Source: Ailurus styani
Taxonomy: Eukaryota > Chordata > Mammalia > Carnivora > Ailuridae
Assembly: GCA_002007465.1 (NCBI GenBank)
Contig: LNAC01000109.1
Span: 2,169,128 to 2,233,127 of the forward strand
Length of the DNA stretch: 64,000 bases
Direction: 5' to 3'
Shown here: positions 1 to 11,654 of the stretch, in pieces
Layout: each line of letters starts with the position of its first letter
Numbering within the stretch: the stretch's first letter is position 1
Notes under the pieces: model-generated
Told to the model about the DNA's origin: nothing
Seen by the model: only the letters and a program-made list of their open reading frames with translations
Databases searched by the model: none
Program-made: the position numbers and the translations under genes

Positions 1-1204
1 CTCCGGCAAAGCCCCCCGGGGAGGGAGAGAGCAGGACAGCAGGGTGCAGCCTGGGTAGGGAGGCCGGTGGGGGGAGAGGGCTGAGCCGAAGCACTGATGG
101 GTTATGTCAGGCCAGCGCTCCGGGGAGGGGGTTGCGCCTCTCAGCTCTGGTCGCCCCACGTGCGGCCCATGCCCGAGAGCTCGGCCTGGAGAGATGCTGG
201 CTTGCTTCTGAGTGTGGCATGGGGGCCGGGGAGGGGGCTGCTGGGACGCTAGCAGGGAAGTCTCGGCCAGCCACAGTGGCCAGGAAGGCCGGATCGGGAT
301 GAGCCCCTCACCAGCTGCGGGGTCGGGCATGGGGGCCATGTGGCTTGGTTTGCTGGGGTCCAGAGCCCCAGGGACTACCCCCAAGCCTCTGGAGGGCTCT
401 CTCCAGCTCCTCACTTCCTCTGCTGCCCACACCCTACCCCAGGGCTCCAGGACCCCATCCCTCAAATCAAGGGACCCCCATTTCTCACTTGGAGGCTCTG
501 CCTGCCATCTGCCCAGCTCGCCCCCCCATTCAGCAAGCTGCACCTGGACAGCGCCTGACGCCCCTGTTTCTCCTGAGGTTGGGATGGTGTCGGGAGCCGG
601 GGGACAGGGGGATGCCAGAAAATGAGCCCCTTTCCCGGGGCTGTGGGCTCAGGGGTGCATGGGAGCTCGAGGAAGAAGAGGGGAGCTCATTGCAAGCCAG
701 GTCAGTGAAAGGCCAGCGACTCAGGCCGGGGACGGAGGAGGGGGCCCCTCGCAGTCCGTCGTGGCTGGGCAGCCAGGGCCCTGTGTGTCTTGGCGGAGCG
801 GGACCCCTGGGCAGCCAGGTATGTAACAATTCCAGCCATTTCCTGCCCTATTAATGAGAAAGGGGCTGATATAAATATACACTCAGCATAAATAAATACA
901 GGCCAGGCCCGGGGCTGCATAGCAGACAGATTGCGTGGAGCTGCTGGCCAGCCCTTCAGCCAGCTCCCCCCACCCTGCCCGCAGCACCCCCCTCACCGCC
1001 CCCCACTTGTTTTCCTCCAGCAGGCCAGGGCCCCTCCACACACACAGGCCCGAGGCAGATGGACTGGCCGCCCTCACCCTAGGCCTCAGGAATGGGGTTC
1101 CCGTGGCCCCTGGGAGGGCAGCAGGCCCGAGAGAGGGAGCTGGGTTCCTGGTCCCTCCTGCCTCACACACAGACCTGGTGACGGCCCTGGGAGGCCTGAG
1201 CCCT

Positions 1205-1330
1205 ATAATCAGGACTACTCATAGGTGGGGAAACTGAGGCTCACAGGCCTAAGGTCACATAGCTGGCAAGCTGTGGATCGGGGATTCAAACCAGAGGCTT
1301 TCTCGCCCCAAGGCCTCTGAGCTGCCCACT
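1205..1330 (-). repeat. MIR SINE fragment
   Basis: The stretch reads GGGGAAACTGAGGCTCA, then GGTCACATAGCTGG and GATTCAAACCAG. These are the reverse-strand core blocks of MIR. Confidence 0.7.
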
Positions 1331-1779
1331 CTGTGCGAGGGGCAACTAGGGCAGCCTCTTTCCTTCCTGCCTTCCTCCTAAGCCCCAGTCCCTGGATGCC
1401 AGGGTCCTCTGAAGGCCCTGGAGGACTTCTGGACCTGCAGCTCCACGGAGCCAGACCTCAGCTCGGGCAAGATGCACGGGCAGCCCCCGCCCCAGCCCAC
1501 CCCACCCCTGCTCCAGACCACCTCCCGGCCGGAGCATCCAGGTCCCTGAGGTCCCCCGAGTGCTGGCTGTCCCATCGGGGATAATTCGGTCACCCCACAC
1601 TGCACAGACCTGGAAACTGTTCCCAGGGGGACTCAGGTGTCAGCCTATGCTCTGGAACCCAGCCGGGGGCCCTTCCCTCGGCACAGGTGAGCCACAGCAG
1701 CTAGGAAAAGCCAGGTGCAGAGACGTTCGGAGACTGGCGACCTTCATACAGCACGGGGCAAATCTGGGGCCGGCACCCA

Positions 1780-1870
1780 GGGCTGCGGTGCGTTCCTCTC
1801 TTGTAAACCCAATTCAAACGCCCCCTCCTTCAGGAAGCCTTCCCAGCCACACTGGGCCAAAGGATGGGCT
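1780..1870 (+). repeat. L2 LINE fragment
   Basis: The CTCCTTCAGGAAGCCTTCCCAGCC block is the recurrent 3' module of L2 ('aggaagccttccctgacc'). Confidence 0.45.
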
Positions 1871-3400
1871 CCCAGTCTGCCCTCAGGCCTACTCTGCCTC
1901 CCAGGCCTTGAGGTATCCTCTCCCCAGTGTGTCGTGTGAGTGGGCACTTAGCCCAGGCAGCCGCACTGGAGTGTCCACCCCCCCCCCCCCCCCCNGTGGA
2001 AAGTGGAGGCCAGGCCTTTTCTAGCTGCAGCCTCATTCCCGCCAGCAGCCAAGGATTTGGGAGCCAGCTGTGTGAGAGGGCAAGTTGAGCAGGTGGGCAT
2101 GCCCAGGACAGCGTCATCCTGGATCCCAGTTGGTTTCCTGGCCCCAGACCATGCTTCAGGTCCAAGGCCAGGCCAGGCTCTTGGCCTCTGTGACCACAGC
2201 CCCTCCCCCAGCCCCGGTCCCTAGTGCCCCAGACATCTTGGCCCCAGACCGCAGGAGGGGCGGGAGCACGGCAGGTGGAGGGTCACCGAGGAGTTCCGCA
2301 GGGCCGGGGTCAGCTCCCACCTGCGCCCATCCCTGCCCACACCTGCACGTGGTTCCTCGGGGGGGCACCCCCTCCTGTGCTTCGGAGCTCCCTTGCAGGG
2401 AGAGGCCAGAACTACAAGCTGACCTCGATGCAGCCATTCAAAAGGACAAGACATCCACATGGACTGACTTGGAAATGGGCTGGTGGCATGTCATCGAAGG
2501 CAAAAAAGCCTTTCGCCTGTCGATGTGCATAGTAGGATGGGTCTCGCTCGGAGACAGATCTGCAGGTGGAACATGGGAGCCTGCTCGCAGGCTCACTTAT
2601 ACGCCAAGCATCGAGGCTGGAAGGGTGCACAGCACACAGACCACCCTGTTTCTCTCAAGTTTCAATCAGAGAGGAAGGAAACTCTTTCGCCTTAACATGT
2701 CTGTATTGTAGGTAGTGTTTTAAAAAGTTAGTAAAAGGAAAAATACCAGTGTCATATCCACAGTCTCGCCTCTAGCCCCACTGTCTAGGGCTGTGCCAGC
2801 CTCCCTGCTCGTCCCAGCCTCCAGCCCATCGCCCAGCTCTGTCCTTTCTCCTGTCATTTCCCCCTCCCCGCCATCCCCAACCTCAGCAGGGGGCCAGCTT
2901 CACGCACCTCAGCACCCAGCTTTCCCTACAAGTTGTGTGCATGCTCTGGAATGCCAGTCACGTTTACTCCAGCACCTCCTCAGCAGATGTTCTGCCTTGT
3001 GAGCCAGATGGGAGCCCTTCAGATGTCTCCCCCCAGGGGCAGGCCGGGTCTGCTCCTCAGACTCAGAGAAAGGGCCCAGAAGTTCACCCCACACCTATCC
3101 CGGGCCATCTGCAGGTCCATATGGGAGGCAGAGCAGGAATCTGGCCCTAATTTCCCTAGGAAGCAGAATACAGAAGGCGAATATGGGGCAGAACTCTCTG
3201 GAACATCTTCCGACACTCAAACCACCCTCGGGCTTGGGAGTGAATGGAAGGTGATTGCTAACTCCCATGAAACCAGCCCTCCCCCTCCTCTCATGGGGGA
3301 GAATTACTGGCCTCAGGGGCAGGGGGATTCTGACCCACTGCCACCTGAGCTTGCTTCGCTCCCTCAGCTGAGATTTTGGATGTTTCCCTCTCCCTGAAGG

Positions 3401-3737
3401 AGATGGATAGATGGATGGATCTATATGGATGGGTTTATGGGGGAGTTGTGAATGGATGGGTGGGTGGTTGGGTTGGTGGGTGGATGGATGGATGGATGGA
3501 TGGATGGGCACACGGATGGATGGGTGAATGGATGGATGGATGGATGGGCAGATGGATGGTTGGATGGACGGACGGACGGACGGATAGATGGATGGATGGA
3601 CGGACAGATGAATGGGCAGATGGATGGATGGATGGGCAGATAGTTGGATGGACGGACGGATGGATAGATGGATGGCTGGATGGACGGACGGATGGATGGG
3701 CAGATGGATGGATGGATGGATGGATGGATGGATGGGT
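3401..3737 (+). repeat. (TGGA)n tetranucleotide array with variants
   Basis: About 340 bases of TGGA units interspersed with TGGG, CGGA, CAGA, TAGA and TTGG variants. Higher-order blocks recur (runs of TGGA, then GGGCAGA). It produces spurious repetitive frames on both strands, which are not genes. Confidence 0.95.
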
Positions 3738-3994
3738 AGCTGAGTGGTAAAGTGAGTGGCTAAGAGTGTAAATGAATGGATGGACTAGTTGCAGACTAGC
3801 TGAGGAGTCACTACTTTTCAAAAGGAACTTTCTAAATCTCTGAAATATAAGGCCTTAGCACCCCCCAGAGGCCAGAGTCTCTAATGACCCATCTCCCCTA
3901 AAGCCCTGAGCACAGAGTCCTGAGAGTCAGGGGCACAGACCTAGCGAAAGTTAGGGGTTCTGGGAAACCAGAAACCTAGAGTCCAGTGCTGGCC

Positions 3995-4165
3995 CCTCCC
4001 CTGACTTACTCTAGGGAACTTGGGAATGTTCAACCTTCTGAGGCTTAATTTTCTCATCTGGAAAATGGAGCTAATCAAACCTGACCCCTGTAATGCTATG
4101 AGATTTAAACAAAATTATGTATGTAAAGCGTCTCGGAGGGTTATCTGGCACAGATCAGGGGCCCA
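3995..4165 (+). repeat. MIR SINE fragment
   Basis: TTCTCATCTGGAAAATGGAG, then a run to TATGTAAAGCG and TCTGGCACA, follow the order of the MIR 3' half. It lies just downstream of TMEM270. Confidence 0.7.
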
Positions 4166-4296
4166 TGGAATGTGATTTCCTTCCCAGAGGCAGCCCTAGG
4201 GCATGCAGGCACACACACACGCACACCAGTAGGGAAGAGGGACACAGAGCAAGACCCCAGGCCAGACCAGATCCAGAAAGGCTGATAGGGACACAC

Positions 4297-5971
4297 TTAT
4301 TCTGTAGGGGTCCCATGCTCTGGCAGGGCTGGCCCGGCCTTGGGGCCCAGGGGCTCAGGGAGGAGGGATGCAGACGAGGGTCCTGAGCCCTGCAGGGGCT
4401 CAGCCTCCTGGGCCTGGGCCAGCTGGGCCGTGTGCTCGAAGGCAGCTTGCAGCAGGTGGGAGGCAAGGCAAGTGGTCCAGGTGATGAGATAGGCCAGGTG
4501 CCAGGTGAGCGCTGTCGTGGTCTCAACCCACCAGTAGAGACGTTTCAGCAGCACCCAGAGCTCCGGCACCACGCAGTTGTCCAACAGCGCCTGGAGGGGA
4601 CGAGCAGATGGGCAGGTGGCCGGGCCCCGGGGCCCCAGGCCTGCCCTCTCACAGCCCAGCCCCACGCGGCCCGCCCACCTTGCTGAGCAGCCGGCGCAGG
4701 CTGCAGTGACGGGCCCTCTGGCACAGCCTCCAGGTCAGCAGCGACAGCAGCAAGCCCGCCAGCATCAGACCGTGCAGGCAGGACAGAAGCAGGTCGGCGC
4801 AGGTGACCGCAGACAGGCCTAGCCGCTTCGGGGCCAGGCGCAAGGCCCCGGCACAGTGCTGCACGCCCGCCCACACCAGCCGGGGCGCCCGCAGCCCCAG
4901 CCACACAGGGACTCCCATCAGTCCCAACCCCGCCCACAGCGCCCGGCCCAGGGGGCTGGCGGCAAGCCAGGGGGCTGGGTGGGCCTGGCTTCCGCGGGAC
5001 CCCCAAGCCTCCCGGGCCAGCCCCAACAGCCAGTGGTTGAAGAAGAGAATCTTGAGAAGCAGGAGATTGTAGAGATGGACCCGGTTCTGGACCAGCTGTG
5101 GAAGGAGGGAGAGCCGACCTGTTGTCACGCACGTGTGGGAGGAGCCCTACCTGCCCCCCCCCGCCCCCCCCCAGCCTCCATTCTTAGGAGGGGGGTTTAG
5201 AAAGTATTTCTAATTATCATTGGTTTTCTTTCCCTTGGATTGAAGTGAGTATCTGTAATACTCTAGATGTATTTAGTGGGTTTATTATTATTATTAGAGA
5301 AGGAGTAACCATCCATCCCTCTCAGCCCTCTGATCTTGCAGGATTTGAACCCCGGGCAGGTTTCCTCTCCCAAACGCCTGGGCTCTCCGGCCCGCCGGTT
5401 GCCTGTTGGTGTCATGAGGCTGCTGGAGGCAAAGGGCAGTGCCGTTAGGGGTGGAGAGACGGGAGGCATGGGGGCAGCGCCCAAGGGACTGAGGGACCTA
5501 TGAAGAGAGAGGGGCCTGGGAAGATCTCCAGGCTTCTGTTCTGGATGTCCTGTCTCCCATCCATGGGGAGAAGAGTGAGCTTGGGTGGGGAGTCAGTAGG
5601 TGGGAAAGCTCCACCGGAGTCCTGGGGCTGAAGGGCCCCTCATCAGAGCCCAAAAGCCCCCTATCTGGACCCCACGCACTTTGTCCAGAGGACACCTAGA
5701 GCCCTGGGGGGCGGTGTGGGAGACAGCCCCCTGGGGCTGGCTGTGCACCCCACCACGGGCACCGCGGCTTGGGGGTGGGGCTTCTGAGGCGAGCAGTCAC
5801 CTAGTGCCACCTGGTGGGACAGGTCTACACGGTCCAACAGCTCTGAAGTGGCTGTGAAGGGCTGAGACCCCACCCCAGGGACCCCTGAGCCCCGTTCACC
5901 AGCACTGAGAGCTTCACCACCAGCAGCAGAATCCCCAAGAGGCGGGATCTGAGGGGAGGGATGGCCTCCAT
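4297..5971 (-). CDS. TMEM270: TMEM270 (WBSCR28), transmembrane protein 270, three coding exons
   Basis: The coding sequence is complement(join(4297..4590, 4679..5095, 5900..5971)), 260 codons plus TAA. Exon 1 begins at the ATG at 5971 (MEAIPPLRSRLLGIL) and ends at a GTGAAC donor. Exon 2 opens after CACAG with LVQNRVHLYN and ends LLSK before GTGGGC. Exon 3 follows CTCCAG with ALLDNCVVPEL and ends HGTPTE. All junctions are phase 0. The length is close to my recollection of about 265 residues for human TMEM270, and many blocks match (VQNR-HLYN, LFLSCLHGLML-like, RLYWWVET, LAYLITWTTCLASHLLQAAFEH). Several hydrophobic stretches are visible: residues about 10-25, 32-50, 75-95, 125-150 and around the WHLAYLITW block in exon 3. 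This is a multi-pass membrane protein of unknown biochemical role. Its place beside METTL27 and the claudins fits the Williams-Beuren interval. No clear AATAAA was found downstream. Identity is confident; exact membrane topology is inference. Confidence 0.93.
5096..5899 (-). other. TMEM270 intron 1
   Basis: This is the larger TMEM270 intron, with GT donor at 5899-5898 and a CACAG acceptor ending at 5096. It contains a C-rich tract near 5155-5172 and no recognisable interspersed repeat or exon. The other intron (4591-4678) is only 88 bases. Confidence 0.85.
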
Positions 5972-6808
5972 GTCTGTCCCTTCTCCCCTTCCTCCAGCTG
6001 GGAGAGGGAGGGTGACCTCACAGATACTGCGGGGTGGGGGCCGAGTTACCGTGGGGACCCTGTTGCCACAAGAGACCTCCTTTTACCTGCCTCCTGCCCC
6101 TGCACGGCACAAAAACTAGGGTATTTGTCGTCTCCATCCTGTCCCCTTCGTGGTTGGAGACTGACCCGGACTCTACGTCTGGCCTATCCATGCAGGTGCC
6201 TGAGAAGGTCCTCAGATGGACAGCCCTGGGGCTGGAGTGGGAAACTGAGGCAGTCATCTTGCACAGAAACGTGGCTGAGGGTGGCTGGGTGTTGCTCAGC
6301 ACACATCCGTGGAAATCCCCAAGACCCAGGAAACAGTCCACCCAGTGGACCCCCAGGACCACAGGTGACACAGTATTTGGAGACAGATGGAACCCTCAGC
6401 TGTCCAAACCTGCAGGCCCCTACCTATGCCTCCCCACCCCAGTCACAAAGCCGAGAGATGAAGTTGTGACTTTTCCTCTGCGATCTTAGTGACACCTGAC
6501 ATTCCGTTAGAGGAGGGTAGGAGAGAAAAACTGTGCTGACCCAAAGGCCCCAGAGAGTTCTGGGGAGAGGCACGGACTGAAGGAAAGGGGACGATTTGCT
6601 GAGCCAGCCCACTCCAGGAGGCTATCGGCTGCCTGGAGCATCTCACAAAGCTTGCCAGAAGCTGGGGTTAGGGTCAAAGGCTTAGCATTTTCTGGGAGAA
6701 TCCAGAACCTTGATCACAGCACTTCTCACTTTGCTTTACTGTCTGGGTCCCTTGCAGGTGGCCCCACGAGGCTACAGAAGGGGGCTGTCACGCCTTTTAG
6801 AAATTTTT

Positions 6809-7015
6809 TTTTTTTTTTTAAAGATTTTATTTATTTATTTGACACAGAGAGAGAGAAATTACAAGTAGGCAGAGAGGCAGGCAGAGAGGCAGGGAGAGGA
6901 GGAAGCAGGCTCCCTGCAGAGCAGAGAGCCCGATGCGGGCCTCGATCCCAGGACGCTGAGATCATGACCTGAGCCGAAAGCAGAGGCTTTAACCCACTGA
7001 GCCACCCAGGCGCCC
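6809..7015 (-). mobile_element. Can-SINE (mustelid-type)
   Basis: A poly-T then AAAGATTTTATTTATTT tail, a GA/GCA-rich body and the tRNA-like head (GAGCCACCCAGGCGCCC, reverse) are all present. A 10-base AGAAATTTTT duplication flanks it at 6799-6808 and 7016-7025. Full length. Confidence 0.95.
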
Positions 7016-7025
7016 AGAAATTTTT

Positions 7026-9789
7026 AGAAGCACGCCCTCTGCTGGACAGGCTGCTGTAGTGCGGAGCTGGGTGACTGGAGGGCCCCCCTGTGCAAATCAG
7101 AAAGGGCTGGTGCCACCCCAGCCCTTGCACACAGTGTGCTTTCAGTCCTCACTTGCCACCTGGGCCAGGCACCCTTGTGCAACATACAACCTGCTCAACT
7201 GGACAGGGAAGGCTGCCATGAGTCCCCGGAACGTCAAGAATGACCTCTGCCCAGGGCAGTCCTATTCGCGCATTCATTTCCTCTCCCGGGACAATAGCTG
7301 GTGTCTGCAGGGTAGGGTGTGCAAAATCCCCTCCATTCTGTCCTCTGCCTTGCCCCTCCCCCACCCACCCTCTGTGTCTGCAATATTATGGCACTAAGGG
7401 GTCACCGGAGCTTCAGAAAGGCCTCCTCGAGCCAAGTTTTGAAGGATGACTAGGAACTTCCCAAAGTGTGAAGGATGGTCCAGACAGAGGAAACAGCACA
7501 ATTCAACTGATTCCATTTTACTAGAGCATAAAGCAGGAGGTGGGGAGAAGCACAAGGCAAGTGGTGAGGGTGGCAAGGGCCACGTGGGTCGTGAAATATT
7601 CTATCACACAGCAAGAGCCGTGCAAGGGCTGAGGCGGCAAGGAAATTGCTGTGGGCTCCAGGACAGTCCCTCCCACTCGTGAGGAGGTGAGCTAGCGAGA
7701 AGGGGTCTGGGGTCAGGGGTGGGGATCAGCTGGGAATCCACAGCAATAAATCCTTGGAGTGGAGAGAAGTGGACAGACGCCAGAAACAGGTAGAACATAG
7801 AACAACAGGGTTGGAGGCTGTCCTATATGGGGAAAGGTCCAAGATGGTAACCTACTTGCAGGCTAACCAGCCAGCCTGTCCGAGTTCCTTGGCTGCTGGC
7901 AGAAGCACGAGGTTCCCAGGTCAGAGAGGAAGGACCATCTACTGAGCATAGCACTAGCTGCTAAGTGTTTAGCATTGGTTCCTTGAGCCCCGCATCCCCC
8001 AGTGTGACATGGACAGGGCCATAGGGCCCTGGTCCACCCAGTGGGTGTATTATGAGAGAGTAAGCCTGTGCTTACAGAACCCAAATATTTTGTAATGGGC
8101 AGTAAGCAAGCCTGCCCTTTGCTCCTGAGAGAGACACTATCTTTATCACACTAGAATGTCTCGTGCTTTGCCCCAGAGAGAGACACCGTATATTCCAAGG
8201 TTGTCTGATAGTCAGACAGCCTGAAAAGATAATCCAGATCAAAGATCAGTGTGCGGAACCAGGAGAGACCTATGTGCTTGTCTCGCAACAGAGGGTTGAA
8301 GAAAGAGAGGTAAAGCAAGGCACGGATCAGGGGTCCCCCTCAGGAGGCTTGGATGAAGGGCGGATGGTGGTGCTGCCCACTGAAGTCGGGGTGGGGAGGA
8401 GGCATGGGTTTGGGGAAGGGCCCGACAGATTGCTGGGAATCACACAGTAGGGACGAAACTAGGATTTGCAATTTGTTTTCCTTCCTCCCTCTCCTCCCCT
8501 CCTTGGCTCACCCCCTACTATCACCCAGCACCACCATATCAAGAATTCTATTCTCCCTAGGCTGAGTTCATGGTCTTCAACTTCACATTGACCAAACCCC
8601 CTGGACCATGTCATCCAGGCAGGAGATGGGGTTGCAATAACTTGACTCTGCCCCACTGCCACCAGGGCAGCCCCTCGGGGCATCTCTCAAGATGAAGCTG
8701 AGTCTTGATCCCAGCTCCATCAGCTGTTCCCCACCCCCTCCAAAGCTTGGTCCCCGAGTGAGATTTCAGCAAGGGCTCTCTGTGGCTCTGCGCTTGCTCA
8801 GATCACAGGAGGCGAGTGTCACAGAGGGGCCCACAGGGCTGGAAATCCAATGACAGAGCCCAGGAGCTCCCCCACACCTAGCCCCAACCATGCAGTACCA
8901 TTGGCCAGAAACCCCAGAGTCCCTCGCCCCCCACCCTTTCTTCCTCAATTTCCTTCCAAGCCTCCTGCCAAGAACATGGGTTCTTAGGCCGGGAGCCATT
9001 CAACCCCTTCTCTTTCCTACCCAACACCCAGGTTCAAGGCCATCCGTGTACTATTGCGCTGCATGGCCTTGGGACTTCCCAAGGGACTTCCCCTCCCTGG
9101 CCCTGCCTGCACCTTGCAGGGTAACAGGGAAGACCAAGTGGGTTAACCCAATTACCAGTGGCCGCTGCCTTGCCTGACGCCAGGGGGCGCTGTTCCGTCC
9201 CCGGGCCCCTCTGCGCAAAGACTCCCCTCCCCAGCCCAGGCCTTAGGGCTACAGGAGGGCAGGCAGCCCACCTTGAACTTGGTCCCATTTCTGGGGCCGA
9301 GGCCTCTCAGGCGCGCTCCCCTGCGGGTGCAGGACGACAGTGCGGCCGCGCGGGGGCAGCACACACCGGCGGTGCGGAGCCCGACGCACCTGTGCGTGAT
9401 GCTCCACTGCGTGGAAAGTTTTCCGTTGCTATTTTGTCCCCTGTCAGTCGTGGAGGCTGGTTTCCCTGTGACAACAACCGTGCGTCATCCAGAGGAGCTC
9501 GCCAGGTGCGTGTCTCGTCATGCCTGGGTTACTGGAGGCGAAACCACGGGAAACGATCTGGACCAATAATCTCCTTTCTTTCACGTTCCAGGGTTAGAAT
9601 CTCACTCTATTTCAAATCTTCATCCCCCCCCCCAGATGTACACAAAAGTGATAAATATGCCTTCATAGTTACTGGAATTTGTGTTTTTGGCTGTCTCTAA
9701 AAATGGCTTTATCGAAGCCACTTAAATACAAAATAATAATTAAGAACTGATGAATGAGAAAGGAACCTGGACTCCGTCCGAACTGACCT
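7026..9789. other. Intergenic DNA between TMEM270 and METTL27
   Basis: Mostly unique sequence. Around 7380-7560 and 7930-8000 there are weak matches to old mammalian repeat modules. A CpG-rich patch lies at 9180-9500. No exon with supporting homology is seen. Confidence 0.6.
9180..9500. other. Small orphan CpG-rich patch
   Basis: A run with many CG dinucleotides and a NotI-like GCGGCCGC, including GGCGCGCTCC and GCGGTGCGGAGCCCGACGC. It is flanked by CpG-poor DNA and is not attached to a recognised gene. It could be a regulatory element or an unannotated first exon. Confidence 0.5.
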
Positions 9790-9940
9790 CTGACATTTAC
9801 TCACAGGTCTATGCTTGTGCCCCAAGTTCCTCCTTCTGTAAAACTGGGATATACTTTGTAGGATCCAGCAGGTGAGGTTAGGGGGAGGAGTCAATGAAAC
9901 AGGGTCTGGGAAGTGCTTTGAGCAGCACCTGGCCGGCACC
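9790..9940 (+). repeat. MIR SINE fragment
   Basis: Degenerate MIR order: TTTACTCACAGGTCTATG, CCTTCTGTAAAACTGGGATA, then AAGTGCTTTGAGCAGCACCTGGC. Confidence 0.6.
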
Positions 9941-10007
9941 AATGCTTGGGGGCTGGTGGGTGAACAAAGTCAGCACCTGTGGATTGAAAAGTTAACTCAA
10001 GAATTTT

Positions 10008-10163
10008 CTTTTAAAGATTTTGTTTATTTATTCATGAGAGAGAGAGAGAAAGAGAAAGAAAGATGCAGAAGGAGACCAGGGAGCCTGATGTGGGACTCGA
10101 TCCAATGACCCTGGGATCATGACCCAAGTAGAAGAAGGCAGATGCTTAACCAACTGAGCCAAC
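10008..10163 (-). mobile_element. Can-SINE, older or shortened copy
   Basis: TTTTAAAGATTTTGTTTATTTATTCATGAGAGAGAG leads into a SINE body and ends at CAACTGAGCCAACAT. The head is truncated and diverged. Confidence 0.85.
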
Positions 10164-10680
10164 ATGTGGAAATATTCATCTCAACCAAACCACTTTCAGG
10201 GGACTCACTTGGAGGCTGAGACTACATTTTGAAATTCCAGAACATAACGGCCAAATATAAAGAAGGGTCATTGCTACCTTTTAAAATGAGTTCAAAAAAA
10301 TTTTGAACACAAAAATGAGTAAATGTATCTTAAAAATATTGAAAAGGATATAAAGTGGCCATACCATCCCATTGTTCAAACACATTATTCATCCCCCAAA
10401 TGAAAGTTCTGATAAATGGACAAAAATGTAAAAATGCCAGCAATGGATTGCAGAATCACACCTGTGTGATACAAAAATCAACAAATGAACAAACAGCAGT
10501 GGGAAATGTAATTTTCACTAATTTGTTTCTTGATCAATTTGTGCGGAACCAATGTGTTTAGTGTACTTGTTTTCTCCCAGGTCACTTAGACCTCTCTCTC
10601 TGAAATTCTCCCACTCGCCACCCACCCATCCTCAGCCACTCCCCCTCTCCCTGTTTGCTCTCTTCTCTACTAGGCTTCTT

Positions 10681-11460
10681 GGGTCCTAAAGAAAATGTTC
10701 CTCCATCTATTGAAGGACACTTAGGTTGTTTCCATGTCTTGACTCTTGTGAATTTCAGTGCAATGAATATGGGAGTAGACAGCTCTTCACAATCCTGATT
10801 TCAAGGTCTTCAAATATATACCCAGAAGTGGGATTGCAAGACTATAAGGTAGTTCTGTTTTTAATTTTTTGAGGACCTCCATATATTTTCCATAGTAGCT
10901 GTACTAATTTACATTCCAACATGTGAGAGAGAAGTAGATAGATGATAGATGATAGATAGATAGATAGATGATAGATAGATAAGGACACACAATGGGATAT
11001 TATTTGGCCTTGAAAAAGGAAAATTCCTGACAACATGAATGGAGCTGCAGGACATTATGCTAAGTGAGATAAGCAAGACACAGAAAGAGAAATACTGCAT
11101 GATCTCACCAGCACGTGGTATCTAATAAAGCCGAGCTCAGAAACCGAAAGAATGGCGGTTGCCAACCAGAGGCTGGAGTTGAGAGAAATGGGTTGGTCAT
11201 AGGGTACAAAGTTTCGGTTATAAAGATGAAAAAGTTCTAGAGATCTAATGTACCCATGGTGAGCACAGCTAACAATACGGTATTGTTTACCTGAAATTTA
11301 CTAAGGAGCTAGATCTTCAATCTTCTCAACACACACAAACACAAATGGTAACTACGTAGAGGTGATAGATACGCTAATTAGCTGGATTGTAGTGTCCACT
11401 TCACAACGTACATGTATATTCAAAACAACAAGTTGTACACCTTAAATACACATAATTTTT
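10681..11460. mobile_element. L1 3' fragment with inverted 5' part
   Basis: 10681-10922 is L1 ORF2 end sequence on the minus strand (reverse of the 'GGAGGTCCTC...TATACCC' block). 10981-11460 continues L1 3' sequence on the plus strand (ACAATGGGATATTATTTGGC through GTTGTACACCTTAAATA). The switch occurs at a GATA repeat. This is the layout produced by twin priming. Confidence 0.8.
10935..10980 (+). repeat. (GATA)n microsatellite
   Basis: AGATAGATGATAGATGATAGATAGATAG-type repeat at the junction of the inverted L1 halves. Confidence 0.9.
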
Positions 11461-11654
11461 ACAAATGGAAAATGTCCCTCAGCGCCCCCTCACCTGACCT
11501 TTTAAACCATGTTGTAGAAATAAATTCGGCAGACATCTTATCGCCACCACCAGCCACTGGCCATCTAGCTCCTGCCCCCACATTTCCACCACCATTGTCT
11601 TAGGCCAAGTGACCGATAAACTCTTTTTTGCTAAATCTGGTACAGAGACACCAT

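Larger units (their letters stand above)
1..3400. other. Intergenic DNA left of TMEM270
   Basis: GC-rich unique sequence with no exon I can support. The frames seen here lack homology and overlap on several strands. Ancient repeat scraps are listed separately. A poly-C run with N sits at 1978-1995. ELN should lie further left by synteny, but none of it is visible here. Confidence 0.7.

Noticed and set aside
1..3400. ELN exons
   Set aside because: Elastin is expected beyond the left edge by synteny, but no repeated VPGVG/AAAK-coding exons are present here.
3401..3737. CRISPR-like regular repeats
   Set aside because: Four-base units with no unique spacers, in a mammalian genome.
3376..3821. 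Repetitive WMDGWMDG and HPSIHPS frames
   Set aside because: Translations of the TGGA array on both strands.
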